From: Caldicellulosiruptor saccharolyticus DSM 8903
GTDB lineage: Bacteria > Bacillota > Thermoanaerobacteria > Caldicellulosiruptorales > Caldicellulosiruptoraceae
Reading direction: 5' to 3'
Assembly (NCBI RefSeq): GCF_000016545.1
Contig: NC_009437.1
Span: 1,405,501 to 1,469,500 of the forward strand
DNA: 64,000 nt
The number at the start of each line of letters is the position of its first letter. Positions within the stretch are counted from its first letter, which is position 1. Below, piece by piece: positions 7,797-17,939 of the stretch. The position numbers were made by a program, and so were the translations under genes. The notes under the pieces are model-generated. The model made no database searches. It worked only from the letters and a program-made list of their open reading frames with translations, and had not been told where the DNA came from.

Positions 7797-9152
7797 ATGA
7801 AAAAGATAAGAGACGGAGTGTACACAAATGACTATGCAATTTTCTTTATGACAGAAGAGATACTAAAAGACCTTGACGAAGGAGTTCTGCAGCAGGCAAA
7901 AAACGCATCCCAGATTCCAAACGTAGAGTTTTTGGGCTATACACCTGATGCGCATATTGGCAAAGGTACATCAATTGGGACAATAATTGTATGGGATATG
8001 TCAAAGGCATGGATTTCGCCAACAATTGTAGGTGTTGACATAGGCTGTGGCATGAGACTTATTCTGACAAAGTCCTATGCAGATGATATAGACAAAAATC
8101 TTCTAAAGAAAATGATGAGTGAGATAGAAGATTTGATTCCGACAGGTGTAGGGAAAAAGAATAAAAAGATTTCTCTGCCTTACTCAAAGTACGAAGAGTA
8201 TTTGCAAAACACAGAGATTGACAAAGACATATCAGATAAGATGGTTTTGATTCACGAATTTGACCTTGATACAATTCCAGATGAAGCGTATGAAATTGGC
8301 AAAGAGCAGTTTGCAACACTTGGTGGTGGTAATCATTTTATTGAGTTTCAGAAGCTGCATGTAATAGACGATAAGGTTGCGAAAGAGTGGGGGCTTTTTG
8401 AAGGTCAGCTTGTTGTGATGATCCACTCAGGTTCAAGAAGGTTTGGCGCAGTTATTGGCGATTACTATCAAAGAAAATTCAAAGATGTTATGAAATCAAA
8501 AGGTATCACAACACCAGACCCTCAGCTTACCTTTTTACCAATTGACAACAAAGTTGCAAAGGATTATATTAAAGCTATGCAGTCAGCAGCGATTTATGCA
8601 AAGGTCAATCGCCATTATATGAGCAATTTCATAATATCCGTTTTGGACGAACATGGGATTGATGCTTGGGTGCTTTATGATGTTGCACATAATATAGCGT
8701 ATATGGAAAAGTTTGCAAATAGGGAAAAACTTGTGATAAGGAAAGGGGCAACAAGGGCTTTGCCACAGAATCACTATTTAATTCCAAATCCAAAATTTTT
8801 AAAAACAGGGCATCCTGTGATTTTGCCGGGAAGCATGGGTTCAAGTTCGTATCTTATGAGAGGAATTGAAGACAATATAATTAGCTATCATACGGTAAAC
8901 CATGGAGCAGGAAGAGTACTTTCTCGAAACAAGGCAAAAAAGACAATTTCGGTTGAAGAGTTTTCAAAAGCCTTAAGACAAGGTCAGGAGAATGAGATAC
9001 TAATAAATACAAAAAATCTAAAGGACTTTTTAGATGAAAGTCCGCAAAGCTATAAGGACATCGATACTGTTATAAATTCAGTTATCACTTCAAAGCTTGC
9101 TATGCCTGTTGCTAAGATGACACCACTTGGTGTTATCAAAGGAAAAGATTAA
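7797..9152 (+). CDS. rtcB: RtcB-type RNA ligase
   Basis: 451 aa. RtcB joins 2',3'-cyclic phosphate and 5'-OH RNA ends with GTP and Mn(II). The metal and guanylylation signatures are visible: VGVDIGCGM (Asp and Cys ligands), GGGNHFIEF (His), HSGSRRFG, the YDVAHNIA His, and NHGAGRVLSR with the His that carries GMP. The ATG at 7797 is preferred (MKKIRDGVY) with GGTGAT 7 nt upstream. The frame extends to GTG 7782 without a better signal. No archease partner gene is adjacent. In bacteria its role is usually RNA repair, which is inference here. dprA follows directly. Confidence 0.93.
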   Translation: MKKIRDGVYTNDYAIFFMTEEILKDLDEGVLQQAKNASQIPNVEFLGYTPDAHIGKGTSIGTIIVWDMSKAWISPTIVGVDIGCGMRLILTKSYADDIDKNLLKKMMSEIEDLIPTGVGKKNKKISLPYSKYEEYLQNTEIDKDISDKMVLIHEFDLDTIPDEAYEIGKEQFATLGGGNHFIEFQKLHVIDDKVAKEWGLFEGQLVVMIHSGSRRFGAVIGDYYQRKFKDVMKSKGITTPDPQLTFLPIDNKVAKDYIKAMQSAAIYAKVNRHYMSNFIISVLDEHGIDAWVLYDVAHNIAYMEKFANREKLVIRKGATRALPQNHYLIPNPKFLKTGHPVILPGSMGSSSYLMRGIEDNIISYHTVNHGAGRVLSRNKAKKTISVEEFSKALRQGQENEILINTKNLKDFLDESPQSYKDIDTVINSVITSKLAMPVAKMTPLGVIKGKD

Positions 9153-9180
9153 AAAAACAAAAGGGATGAGATTTTTAAAG

Positions 9181-10272
9181 ATGAGTGATGAGAGAAAGCT
9201 TTACTGGCTTTGGCTTTATACTATAAAAGGAATAGGGCCTAAAAAGTTTCGACAAATAAAACAAGAGTTTGGGAGTTTAGAGAATGCGTATTTGAACAGA
9301 AAGGAGTTTAATTTAGAAGGCTTTTCTTCATCTATCAAACAGCTAATTAGAGATTCTGATTTGAAAGAGGCAGAAAAAGTTCTTGAATTTTGTATTAAGA
9401 ATAGTATAAATATAATTCTTGAAGATGATGTATTTTACCCAACAGAGCTTAAAAACTTTGATCACTCACCTGTAATAATCTTTGCAAAGGGCAATGTAAA
9501 TGTGCTAAAAGCTCAGTATAAGATATCCATGGTTGGGACAAGAGAGCCAACATATTATGGAAAAAGAGTTGCAAAAGATCTTGCAGGTTTGGTTGCACAG
9601 CAGAATATAGTTGTTGTAAGTGGTATGGCGCGTGGAATTGATACATTTTGTCACATGGGAGCTTTAGAAAATGGCACCACAATTGCTGTTTTAGGCTGTG
9701 GTGTTGACATTGTCTATCCTAAGGAAAATTACAAGCTGTACAACCAGATTGTGGAAAAAGGATGTGTGATTTCTGAATTCTTGCCAAAAACGTTGCCAGA
9801 TAGGATGAATTTTCCGCAAAGAAACAGGATTGTTGCGATGCTTTCTCCTTGCTTGGTTGTGATTGAGGCAGCAGAAAAGAGTGGTACATTTTCAACTGTT
9901 GACTTTGCACTTGAGATGGGCAAAGAGGTTTTTGCTGTGCCAGGTAATATCTTTTCACAAAAGAGTAGTGGTACAAACAGGCTAATAAAAGAAGGTGCAA
10001 GGATTGTATGTTCATATCAGGATTTTTTAGAGGATTTAAGAGAGATTTACAATCTTTTCCCGAAACAGATAAGTTTATTTGATGTTGAAGAAGAACTTTC
10101 AGAAGAGGAGTATACCATTTTAAAACTCTTAGATAGTGTGGGGGAAGCTCATATTGAAAACTTGATTTTGCTGACAAACTGGTCAGCAGGAAAAGTTGCA
10201 AGTGTGATAACCTCGCTTGAGATAAAAGGCAAGGTTGTAAGAGAAAGAGGAAATGTGATTGTTAGGATATAA
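9181..10272 (+). CDS. dprA: DNA processing protein DprA
   Basis: 363 aa with the DprA Rossmann-like domain: SMVGTREPTYYGKRVA near residue 115, VVSGMARGIDTFCHMGAL, AVLGCGVDIVYPKEN, and the PQRNRIVAMLS and EVFAVPGNIFS segments. A small N-terminal HhH/SAM-like part and a C-terminal winged helix (DSVGEAHIENLI...) flank it. DprA loads RecA on incoming single-stranded DNA in transformation. It lies 28 bp after rtcB and 32 bp before topA, the usual dprA-topA-trmFO-hslVU-codY order of Firmicutes. The ATG 9181 (MSDERKLYW) is preferred with AAGGGATGAG upstream. ATG 9166 is an alternative. Confidence 0.92.
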   Translation: MSDERKLYWLWLYTIKGIGPKKFRQIKQEFGSLENAYLNRKEFNLEGFSSSIKQLIRDSDLKEAEKVLEFCIKNSINIILEDDVFYPTELKNFDHSPVIIFAKGNVNVLKAQYKISMVGTREPTYYGKRVAKDLAGLVAQQNIVVVSGMARGIDTFCHMGALENGTTIAVLGCGVDIVYPKENYKLYNQIVEKGCVISEFLPKTLPDRMNFPQRNRIVAMLSPCLVVIEAAEKSGTFSTVDFALEMGKEVFAVPGNIFSQKSSGTNRLIKEGARIVCSYQDFLEDLREIYNLFPKQISLFDVEEELSEEEYTILKLLDSVGEAHIENLILLTNWSAGKVASVITSLEIKGKVVRERGNVIVRI

Positions 10273-10304
10273 AAAAATTCCACGATATAGGGGGTAAACA
10301 CTCA

Positions 10305-12386
10305 TTGAAAAAGCTTGTCATAGTTGAGTCACCTGCAAAGGCAAGGACAATTGCAAAGTTTCTTGGCAAAGAATTTAAGGTAGAAGCCTCAATGGGACAC
10401 ATAAGAGACCTGCCAAAGAGTGATTTGGGTGTTGATGTAGAAAACAACTTTGCACCAAAGTATATAAACATTCGCGGAAAGGCAGATGTGATAAACAGGC
10501 TCAAAAAATCCGCACAAGAAGCAGAAAAGGTGTACTTAGCCACAGACCCTGACAGGGAAGGTGAAGCAATTTCATGGCATTTGGCCATAATCTTAGGTCT
10601 TGACCAGAACGATAAGGTGAGGATTACTTTTAATGAGATAACAAAAAAAGCTGTGCAAGAGTCCCTGAAAAATGCAAGGCCTATTGACCAAAACCTTGTA
10701 AATGCCCAGCAAGCAAGAAGGGTACTTGACAGGCTTGTCGGCTACAAGCTCAGCCCTTTTTTGTGGGAAAAGGTAAAAGGCGGACTTTCTGCAGGCCGTG
10801 TCCAGTCTGTTGCAACACGGCTTGTTGTTGAACGCGAAGAGGAGATAGAAAAATTCAAACCGGAAGAGTACTGGACTTTAGAAGCGGTATTCAAAAAAGA
10901 TAATCAAGAGTTTAAGGCAAAGTTTTACGGTAGCAAAAAAGGTAAGCTTGAGCTTAAAAATCAAGAACAAGTAGATAAAATTATAAATCAAATCAAAGAT
11001 AAAAACTTCAAAGTGACAAAACTCAAAATCTCTGAAAAGAAGAAAAACCCACCCCCGCCTTTTATAACAAGTACTTTACAGCAGGAGGCATCAAGAAAGC
11101 TAAGATTTACACCTGCTAAAACCATGATGATTGCCCAGATGCTGTATGAAGGTGTTGAGATAAAAGGTGAGGGAAGCGTAGGTTTAATTACGTACATGAG
11201 AACAGACTCAACGAGGGTTGCTGAAGAAGCCCAAGAGGCTGCAAGAAGAATAATTTTGCAGAGGTTTGGTAAAGAATATGTTCCTGAAAAACCAAGAGTG
11301 TATAAGACAAAAAAGGATGCTCAAGATGCGCATGAAGCGATAAGACCAACCTATATCGAAAAAGACCCAGAGAGCATAAAAGATTCTTTGACGCCTGACC
11401 AATACAGACTGTACAAGCTCATCTATGACAGATTTTTAGCATCACAGATGGAAAGTAGCATATACGACTCTTTGTCAGCAGAGCTGGAAGTTGAAGGTTA
11501 TGTTTTTAAACTCACAGGCTCAAAGCTAAAGTTTGCAGGATTTATGGAAGTATATGTTGAAGGAAAGGATACAGACGAAGAAGAGGAAGAAAACCAGCTT
11601 CCAGAGATTTTTGAGGGCGAGATGTTAAAGCCAATCAAGCTTGAGAAAAAGCAGCACTTTACACAGCCGCCTTCGCGCTATACAGAAGCAACGCTTATAA
11701 AAGCATTGGAAGAAAAGGGAATAGGAAGACCAAGCACCTATGCTCCCACCATTCAGACAATTTTAGAGCGAGGTTATGTTGTAAAAGAGGATCGCTTTTT
11801 AAAACCAACCGAGCTTGGAAAGGTTGTTACAAATATTTTAAAAGAGTACTTCAAGGACATAATAGACATTGAGTTTACAGCAGAGCTGGAAGAAAATCTT
11901 GATAGAATAGAAGAAGGCAAAGCTGATTGGGTGGAGATTGTAAGAAAATTTTATCTGCCGCTTGAAAAAGAGCTTGAAACAGCTCGAAATACCATGCAGC
12001 AGATTAAGGTTGACGATGAGGAGACAGATGTTGTCTGTGAAAACTGCGGAAGAAAGATGGTTATAAAGAAAGGACGATATGGAAGGTTTTTAGCATGCCC
12101 AGGCTATCCGGAATGCAAAAACACAAAGCCCTATTTTGACTATTTGGATGTTTTATGCCCAAAATGTGGTAAAAAACTTATTGAAAAAAAGTCAAAAAAG
12201 GGTAAGAAGTATTTTACATGCGAAAGCTACCCTGAGTGTAACTTTATAGTATGGGAAAGGCCAGCCAAAAACTGTCCAAAATGCAATCAGCTGATGTTTG
12301 AAAAAGGCAAAAAGAGAAGCAAAAAACTTGTATGTTCAAATGAATCATGCGGGTATGAAGAAAAGATAGTTGAAAAAGGTGAGTGA
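10305..12386 (+). CDS. topA: DNA topoisomerase I
   Basis: 693 aa type IA topoisomerase. It opens with the Toprim domain ([29 protein letters not shown]). The catalytic Tyr is residue 297 in [11 protein letters not shown]. Three C-terminal zinc-finger units follow, each with four Cys (starting CENCGRK, CPKCGKK and CPKCNQL). It relaxes negative supercoils. The start is TTG at 10305 behind AGGGGGT. The stop lies 7 bp before the trmFO start. Length and domain order are normal. Confidence 0.96.
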
Positions 12387-12393
12387 AGATAGA

Positions 12394-13701
12394 ATGAGAA
12401 TAACAGTGATTGGAGCTGGACTTGCAGGTGTTGAAGCTGCAAATGCCATCACTAAGTTTGGCATCAAAGTAAGACTGTATGAAATGAAACCGAAGAAATT
12501 TTCACCTGCACACAAACAGGAAGGATTTGCAGAGCTTGTTTGTAGCAATTCTCTAAAATCAAAACTATTGACAAACGCATCAGGGCTTTTAAAAGAGGAG
12601 ATGAAACTCTTTGGTTCGATTGTGATGGAGGCAGCTTACAATACCCAAGTTGAGGCAGGCCAGGCTTTGGCAGTTGATAGGTACTTATTTTCTGAGTATA
12701 TAACAAAGAAGATAAAACAAAATCCTCTAATTGAGGTTATACACGAAGAAGTAACAGAAGTCCCAAGAGACGAGGTTGTGGTTGTTAGCACAGGTCCTTT
12801 GACCACAGAAAGTCTTCTTGAGGATATATCAAAGCTTTGCAATAGCAAAAATCTCTATTTTTTTGATGCAGCAGCGCCAATTGTATTAAAAGATTCTATT
12901 GATTTTTCAAAGGCTTTTTTTGCATCACGCTATAATAAAGGTACAGATGACTATATTAACTGTCCTATGACAAAAGAAGAGTACGAAAGGTTTTACTATG
13001 AACTTGTAAATGCTGAAGTCATCGAAGTAAAAGACTTTGAAAGAGATTTGTTGTTTGAAGGCTGTATGCCAATTGAAGAAATGGCAAAAAGAGGAATTGA
13101 CACAATCAGATTTGGACCGCTAAAGCCGGTTGGTATAATTGATCCAAAAACCGGTAAGATGCCGTATGCAGTTGTGCAGCTTAGAAAAGACACTCAAGAT
13201 GGAAGACTTTATAACATGGTTGGGTTTCAGACAAGGCTCAAATGGGGTGAGCAAAAAAGGGTTTTCAGGCTCATTCCAGGCTTGGAAAATGCAGAGTTTG
13301 TAAGGTATGGTGTTATGCACAAAAACTCTTATATAAACTCACCACAGGTTCTGACAAAGTTTCTTTCGCTCAAAAAGTACCCAAATATCTTCTTTGCAGG
13401 GCAGATAACAGGTGTGGAAGGATATTTAGAGTCTGCTGCAACTGGAATTGTGGCAGGGATAAATGCGGCAAGATATGTTCTTGGCAGAGCTCAAATTACT
13501 CTTCCTCCGAGTACCTGTATTGGTGCTCTAATTGAGTATATAACAACACCCAAAAAAGATTTTCAGCCCATGAATGCAAACTATGGTATAATATCAATTG
13601 ATGAGGAGATTGCAAGAATAAAAGACAAGGAAAAAAGAAAACTTTTGATTGCGGAAAAATCGTTAAGTGTATGCAGAGAGATAGCTAATCAAATTTTTTA
13701 A
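12394..13701 (+). CDS. trmFO: Methylenetetrahydrofolate-tRNA (uracil-5-)-methyltransferase TrmFO
   Basis: 435 aa. The FAD-binding motif [10 protein letters not shown] is at residues 6-15, and the two catalytic-type cysteines are in LVCSNSLKS and [11 protein letters not shown]. TrmFO makes m5U54 (ribothymidine) in the tRNA T loop using methylene-THF and FADH2. The ATG at 12394 (MRITVIGAG) is preferred, with AAGGTGAG upstream inside the topA 3' end. A TTG at 12370 would add 8 residues that do not fit the family. It sits in the topA-trmFO-hslVU-codY run. Confidence 0.95.
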
Positions 13702-13727
13702 TAATTTAAAATTTATGGAGGTTTGCT

Positions 13728-14258
13728 ATGTTTCATGCAACAACAATTGTGGCTGTGAAAAAAGGCGAAAAGGTTGCTATAGCTGGTGATGGTCAGGTCA
13801 CATTTTCACAGAACATGATAATGAAACAGAATGCTAAAAAGGTGCGAAAGGTTTACAATGGCAAGGTTTTAGTTGGTTTTGCTGGGTCTGTTGCAGATGC
13901 TATAACCCTTTGCGAAAAATTTGAAGAAAAGCTTGAACAAAATAGTGGCAATTTGCAAAAGAGCGTTGTTGAGCTTGCAAAAGAGTGGAGACAGGACAAA
14001 ATTCTACGACGGCTTGAGGCACTCATGATTGTTGCAAACTCTGAGCATTTGTTTGTGGTCTCTGGAAGTGGCGAAGTTGTTGAGCCTGATGACAACATTG
14101 CAGCAATTGGTTCTGGCGGGCCATATGCACTGGCTGCAGCAAGGGCACTCGTTCAGAACACTAACCTTGAGCCAGCTGAAATTGCTAAAAAAGCTTTAGA
14201 GATTGCAGCGTCTATTTGTATATACACAAATAACAATATTACAGTTTTAGAATTGTAG
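13728..14258 (+). CDS. hslV: ATP-dependent protease peptidase subunit HslV (ClpQ)
   Basis: 176 aa, Ntn-hydrolase fold. The N-terminal [12 protein letters not shown] places the catalytic Thr (first T of TTIV) after a short propeptide that must be removed. AGDGQVTF is the family signature. HslV forms a double hexamer capped by HslU and degrades unfolded proteins. It has a strong SD (GGAGGT). The hslU start follows after 11 bp. Confidence 0.95.
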   Translation: MFHATTIVAVKKGEKVAIAGDGQVTFSQNMIMKQNAKKVRKVYNGKVLVGFAGSVADAITLCEKFEEKLEQNSGNLQKSVVELAKEWRQDKILRRLEALMIVANSEHLFVVSGSGEVVEPDDNIAAIGSGGPYALAAARALVQNTNLEPAEIAKKALEIAASICIYTNNNITVLEL

Positions 14259-14269
14259 GTGATAATGAG

Positions 14270-15667
14270 ATGAATGAATTAACACCTCAAGAGATAGTAA
14301 GAGAACTTGACAAGTATATAGTTGGTCAAGAGAGGGCAAAAAGGTGTGTGGCCATTGCCCTGAGAAATAGGTACAGGCGTGCAAAGCTCCCAAAAGAGCT
14401 TCAAGATGAAATAACACCCAAGAACATTTTGATGGTGGGACCAACAGGTGTTGGTAAGACAGAGATTGCAAGACGGCTTGCAAAGCTTGTAAATGCTCCC
14501 TTTGTAAAGGTTGAGGCTACTAAATTCACCGAAGTTGGATATGTTGGAAGAGATGTTGATTCAATGGTTCGAGACCTTGTGGAAAATGCGATTTCTCTTG
14601 TCAAGAGCGAGTACATGGAGAAGATGAAGGAAAGAGCAAAGGCACTTGTTGAAGATAGAATTTTGGAGATATTAATCCCTGAACCTCATGCGAGAAAGGC
14701 AGGGTTTAAAAATCCTTTTGAGGCGCTTTTTGGTGCTCCATCGCAAGAACCCGAACAGACTTACCAGACAACAGATGACTATATCAGAACACAAAGAGAA
14801 ATTTTAAGAGAAAAGCTTAGGTCTGGCGAGCTTGAGGACAAGGTAATAGAGGTTGAGGTAGAGGACACTGTAAAACCTCCATTTGAGATGATAATGGGCA
14901 CAATCTCTGATGAGATGGGAATATCGTTTCAGGATGTGTTTGGGTCTCTGTTCCCTAAAAAGAAAAAAAAGAAGAAGATGACAATAAGAGAAGCGCGAGA
15001 GGTTTTGGAGCAAGAAGAGTACAATAAACTGATTGACATGGATGAGGTTATAAAAGAAGCAATTCATCGTGCAGAACAGCATGGAATAATATTTATTGAT
15101 GAGATTGACAAGATAGCTGGCAGGGGTTCAGGTGTAGGTCCGGATGTGTCAAGAGAAGGTGTACAAAGAGACATCTTACCTATTGTTGAGGGTAGCACTG
15201 TCATGACAAAGTACGGGCCTGTCAAGACAGACCATATTTTGTTTATTGCAGCAGGAGCTTTTCATGTTGCAAAGGTCTCGGATTTAATACCAGAGTTGCA
15301 GGGAAGGTTTCCTGTTGTTGTTGAGCTACATCCTTTGACGGAAGAGGACTTTAAAAAGATTTTGACACAGCCAAAAAATGCTATTACAAAACAGTATATT
15401 GAGCTTATGAAGACAGAAGGTGTGAACATCACGTTTACTGATGATGCAATAGAGGCTATTGCAAAGGTTGCTGTGAAGATAAATGAACAAAGTGAAAATA
15501 TTGGTGCGCGAAGACTTCATACTGTTGTTGAGAAGATAATGGAGGATATATCGTTTGAGTATGCGAATGTCGAAAAGCCAATTGATGTTGTGATTGACAA
15601 AGACTATGTTTATTCTAAGGTATCAGACATGATAAAGGACAAGGACCTGAATAGATTTATCATCTAA
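14270..15667 (+). CDS. hslU: ATP-dependent protease ATPase subunit HslU (ClpY)
   Basis: 465 aa AAA+ unfoldase. It shows the [17 protein letters not shown]-terminus, Walker A GPTGVGKT near residue 58, the [12 protein letters not shown] pore region, a variable I domain (residues ~110-240) holding a run of seven lysines near 225, Walker [11 protein letters not shown] and the C-terminal sensor 2 region [12 protein letters not shown]. It feeds substrates to HslV. It lies directly after hslV and 44 bp before codY. Confidence 0.96.
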   Translation: MNELTPQEIVRELDKYIVGQERAKRCVAIALRNRYRRAKLPKELQDEITPKNILMVGPTGVGKTEIARRLAKLVNAPFVKVEATKFTEVGYVGRDVDSMVRDLVENAISLVKSEYMEKMKERAKALVEDRILEILIPEPHARKAGFKNPFEALFGAPSQEPEQTYQTTDDYIRTQREILREKLRSGELEDKVIEVEVEDTVKPPFEMIMGTISDEMGISFQDVFGSLFPKKKKKKKMTIREAREVLEQEEYNKLIDMDEVIKEAIHRAEQHGIIFIDEIDKIAGRGSGVGPDVSREGVQRDILPIVEGSTVMTKYGPVKTDHILFIAAGAFHVAKVSDLIPELQGRFPVVVELHPLTEEDFKKILTQPKNAITKQYIELMKTEGVNITFTDDAIEAIAKVAVKINEQSENIGARRLHTVVEKIMEDISFEYANVEKPIDVVIDKDYVYSKVSDMIKDKDLNRFII

Positions 15668-15711
15668 AGTTCTTTACTTTTTAGCAACTTGTGAAGGGAG
15701 CAAAAATATTC

Positions 15712-16506
15712 ATGCAGCAAAGTCTTCTCGAAAAGGTCAGAAAGATAAACAGGATTGTTCAAAGCAAAGAAAAAGAAATTCTGGATTTTCAAAAGCTCTG
15801 CTGTGTTTTAGGTGATGTCACAGATTCAAGTGTATTTTTCATTGACGCAAATGGTAAAGTGTTTAGCAAATATCTTATGCCATTTGTAAATGTTGATTTG
15901 AAACTTTCTGAAAATGAAAGGCTAAGTCCAGAGATTCAAAAGTTTTTGTGGTCATTTGTTGACACAAGGGTAAATTTAACACTTTCTGAAATAGCAAGGG
16001 TTGTCGAGATTGAAAGTACGAAGGTTGATATAAAAGATGTGATTTGCGCAATAATACCTATAATAGGTGGCACAAGGCGATTTGGGACAGTATTTTCTCT
16101 TAAAAGCTATGCTAATTTTACAGAAGATGATGTAATTCTTTTAGAGTATGTTGCTACTATTATTGGGTTTGACCTTTTGAACTTGACAAAAGAAGAGGAT
16201 GAAGAAGAAAAGAAAAAAAGAGAAATGATAAGATCTGCAATTGACACACTTTCAATTTCAGAACTTGAAGCTCTAATTCACATATTTGAGGAGCTGAAGA
16301 CAAACGAAGGGCTTTTGGTGGCAAGTAAGATAGCAGATAGAGTAGGAATTACAAGATCTGTAATTGTAAATGCCCTCAGAAAGTTTGAAAGTGCAGGACT
16401 TATCGAAACAAGGTCTTTGGGACTAAAAGGCACTTATATTAAGGTGTTAAATGACATGGTAAGAAGTGAGATTGAAAAGTATAAGGATAAACTAAAGGTA
16501 AAGTGA
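15712..16506 (+). CDS. codY: GTP/branched-chain amino acid sensing global regulator CodY
   Basis: 264 aa. It has an N-terminal GAF domain (LLEKVRKINRIVQ; RRFGTVFSL), a linker helix and a C-terminal winged helix with recognition segment ASKIADRVGITRSVIVNALRKFES near residue 205. CodY represses nutrient-adaptation and often motility genes when GTP and Ile/Leu/Val are high. It is placed just before the flagellar operon, as in Bacillus. ATG 15712 follows GAAGGGAG by 11 nt. GTG 15691 is in frame but has no ribosome site. A terminator follows. Confidence 0.95.
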   Translation: MQQSLLEKVRKINRIVQSKEKEILDFQKLCCVLGDVTDSSVFFIDANGKVFSKYLMPFVNVDLKLSENERLSPEIQKFLWSFVDTRVNLTLSEIARVVEIESTKVDIKDVICAIIPIIGGTRRFGTVFSLKSYANFTEDDVILLEYVATIIGFDLLNLTKEEDEEEKKKREMIRSAIDTLSISELEALIHIFEELKTNEGLLVASKIADRVGITRSVIVNALRKFESAGLIETRSLGLKGTYIKVLNDMVRSEIEKYKDKLKVK

Positions 16507-16540
16507 TTTTGACAGAGGCCGTAGATTTCAAGGGGTTAAA

Positions 16541-16580
16541 GAGGATAGTAGGGTAGAAACCTGCTATCCTCTTGTCTTTT
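16541..16580 (+). terminator. Terminator after codY
   Basis: A 12-bp stem (16541-16552 with 16560-16571, one G-T pair), a 7-nt loop, then TTGTCTTTTTT. It separates the housekeeping run from the flagellar operon. Confidence 0.88.
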
Positions 16581-16597
16581 TTAATCTTGTTCTGACA

Positions 16598-16626
16598 TTG
16601 TCTTAAAAAATTTTGTATGGTATTTT
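16598..16626 (+). promoter_or_regulatory. Possible promoter of the flagellar operon
   Basis: TTGTCT (16598-16603) and TATTTT (16621-16626) lie 17 bp apart, about 60 bp before flgB and after the codY terminator. Each box matches the sigma-A consensus in four positions. No sigma-D type box was seen. Confidence 0.35.
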
Positions 16627-16687
16627 TATCAAAAATTTTGTAAAATAGAATAAAAGATTGTCGAGAAATAGAAGGAGAAAGAAAAAA

Positions 16688-17101
16688 ATGATTAATATGT
16701 TTGACAAGATAGACTTTTATAAAAAAGCTTTGGATTATGCGTGGAAAAGGAACGAAGTTATCTCAAACAATATTGCCAATGCCGACACCCCCGGATATAA
16801 AGCTAAGGATTTAAATTTCAAAGCGTTTTTGCAAGCATATTTAAATGACCAAAATAACTTGGAGCTCATAACAACAGACAAAAGACATATAAAAGCAGAG
16901 CAAAGTTCTGGTACCAGTACTAAAGATAGTGCAATTGAGATTTTAGACAGTAGCTTTCAGATGAGACTTGATGAAAATACAGTCGACATTGAGCAAGAGA
17001 TGGGAAAACTTTTGCAAAACTCTTTGTACTTTGACGGTGTAAGCCTTCAGCTTTCCAGAGAGATAAACAAATGGAAAACAGTTATAAAAGAAGGTAGGTG
17101 A
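16688..17101 (+). CDS. flgB: Flagellar basal-body rod protein FlgB
   Basis: 137 aa. The rod-protein motif NNIANADTPGYKAKD lies near residue 30, and a C-terminal helix is expected for rod packing. It is a proximal rod subunit exported by the flagellar type III system. It is the first gene of the fla/che operon. ATG 16688 (MINMFDKID) has AAGGAG 10 nt upstream. The frame is open to 16658 but lacks a signal there. The next gene, flgC, begins 9 bp later. Confidence 0.93.
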   Translation: MINMFDKIDFYKKALDYAWKRNEVISNNIANADTPGYKAKDLNFKAFLQAYLNDQNNLELITTDKRHIKAEQSSGTSTKDSAIEILDSSFQMRLDENTVDIEQEMGKLLQNSLYFDGVSLQLSREINKWKTVIKEGR

Positions 17102-17110
17102 GATTAAAAA

Positions 17111-17551
17111 ATGGGAATGTTCGATGCTATAAATATCTCGGCCTCCGCTTTGCATGCCCAAAGAGTAAGAATGGATGTAATTGCCCAGAACATTGCAAAT
17201 GCTAACACAACGCGCACGGAAGATGGCACTCCTTACAGGAGGAAGATTGTTGTGTTTGAAGAAAGAAAACAAAGTTTTGGTGATATATTGAATGAGAAAT
17301 TAAATGCAAGCAGTGATACATATGCTGGTGTTAGAGTAAAAGCAATTATTGAGGATACAAGCCCGTTTAAAAAGGTCTATGATCCCACTCATCCAGATAG
17401 CGACCAAAATGGCTATGTGAACTACCCTAATGTTGACATTGTTACTGAAATGGTCAATATGATTGAGGCCTCTCGCGCATATGAAGCAAATGTCACTGCT
17501 ATGAATATTACGAAATCTATGATAACAAGGATATTTGAGATAGGAAAGTAA
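17111..17551 (+). CDS. flgC: Flagellar basal-body rod protein FlgC
   Basis: 146 aa. An N-terminal rod motif (AQNIANANTTRTEDGTPYRRK) and a C-terminal motif YVNYPNVDIVTEMVNMIEASRAYEANVT identify FlgC. It is a structural subunit of the proximal rod. AGGTGAG precedes ATG 17111. Confidence 0.95.
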   Translation: MGMFDAINISASALHAQRVRMDVIAQNIANANTTRTEDGTPYRRKIVVFEERKQSFGDILNEKLNASSDTYAGVRVKAIIEDTSPFKKVYDPTHPDSDQNGYVNYPNVDIVTEMVNMIEASRAYEANVTAMNITKSMITRIFEIGK

Positions 17552-17597
17552 AGGTAGAAAGACTTGGTAATTAATTAAAAGGAGGGTATTAATTAAA

Positions 17598-17906
17598 ATG
17601 ATAGGAAGTATTAATTTTGATAGTATATCAAAACTTTTTGAAAAGCAATTTTCAGATGTAGGTAAAAATGAAAAATCAAACTCTTCCACATCGTTTATAG
17701 ACTTTCTTTACAAAGCGTTAGAAGGTGTTGATAATCTTCAAAAAGAAGCAGATTATCAAAATCAGCTCTTTACTCTTGGTCTTACGTCAAATCCCCAAGA
17801 TGCAATTGTTGCGTCTGAAAAGGCCTCAATGGCACTGCAGCTTACTTTACAGATTCGAAACAAAATTTTAGATGCTTACAATGAAATTATGCGCATGCAG
17901 GTGTAG
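17598..17906 (+). CDS. fliE: Flagellar hook-basal body complex protein FliE
   Basis: 102 aa. The C-terminal half carries the FliE pattern (NPQDAIVASEKASMALQLTLQIRNKILDAYNEIMRMQV). FliE joins the MS ring to the rod. GGAGGG precedes the ATG. It sits between flgC and fliF, its usual place. Confidence 0.93.
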   Translation: MIGSINFDSISKLFEKQFSDVGKNEKSNSSTSFIDFLYKALEGVDNLQKEADYQNQLFTLGLTSNPQDAIVASEKASMALQLTLQIRNKILDAYNEIMRMQV

Positions 17907-17939
17907 CTGTGTGCATATCTTTGCGGGGAGGTATTGTAG

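Noticed and set aside
14960..14980. Run of Lys codons in hslU as a frameshift site or error
   Set aside because: The frame stays open and the protein continues normally. The run lies in the variable I domain.
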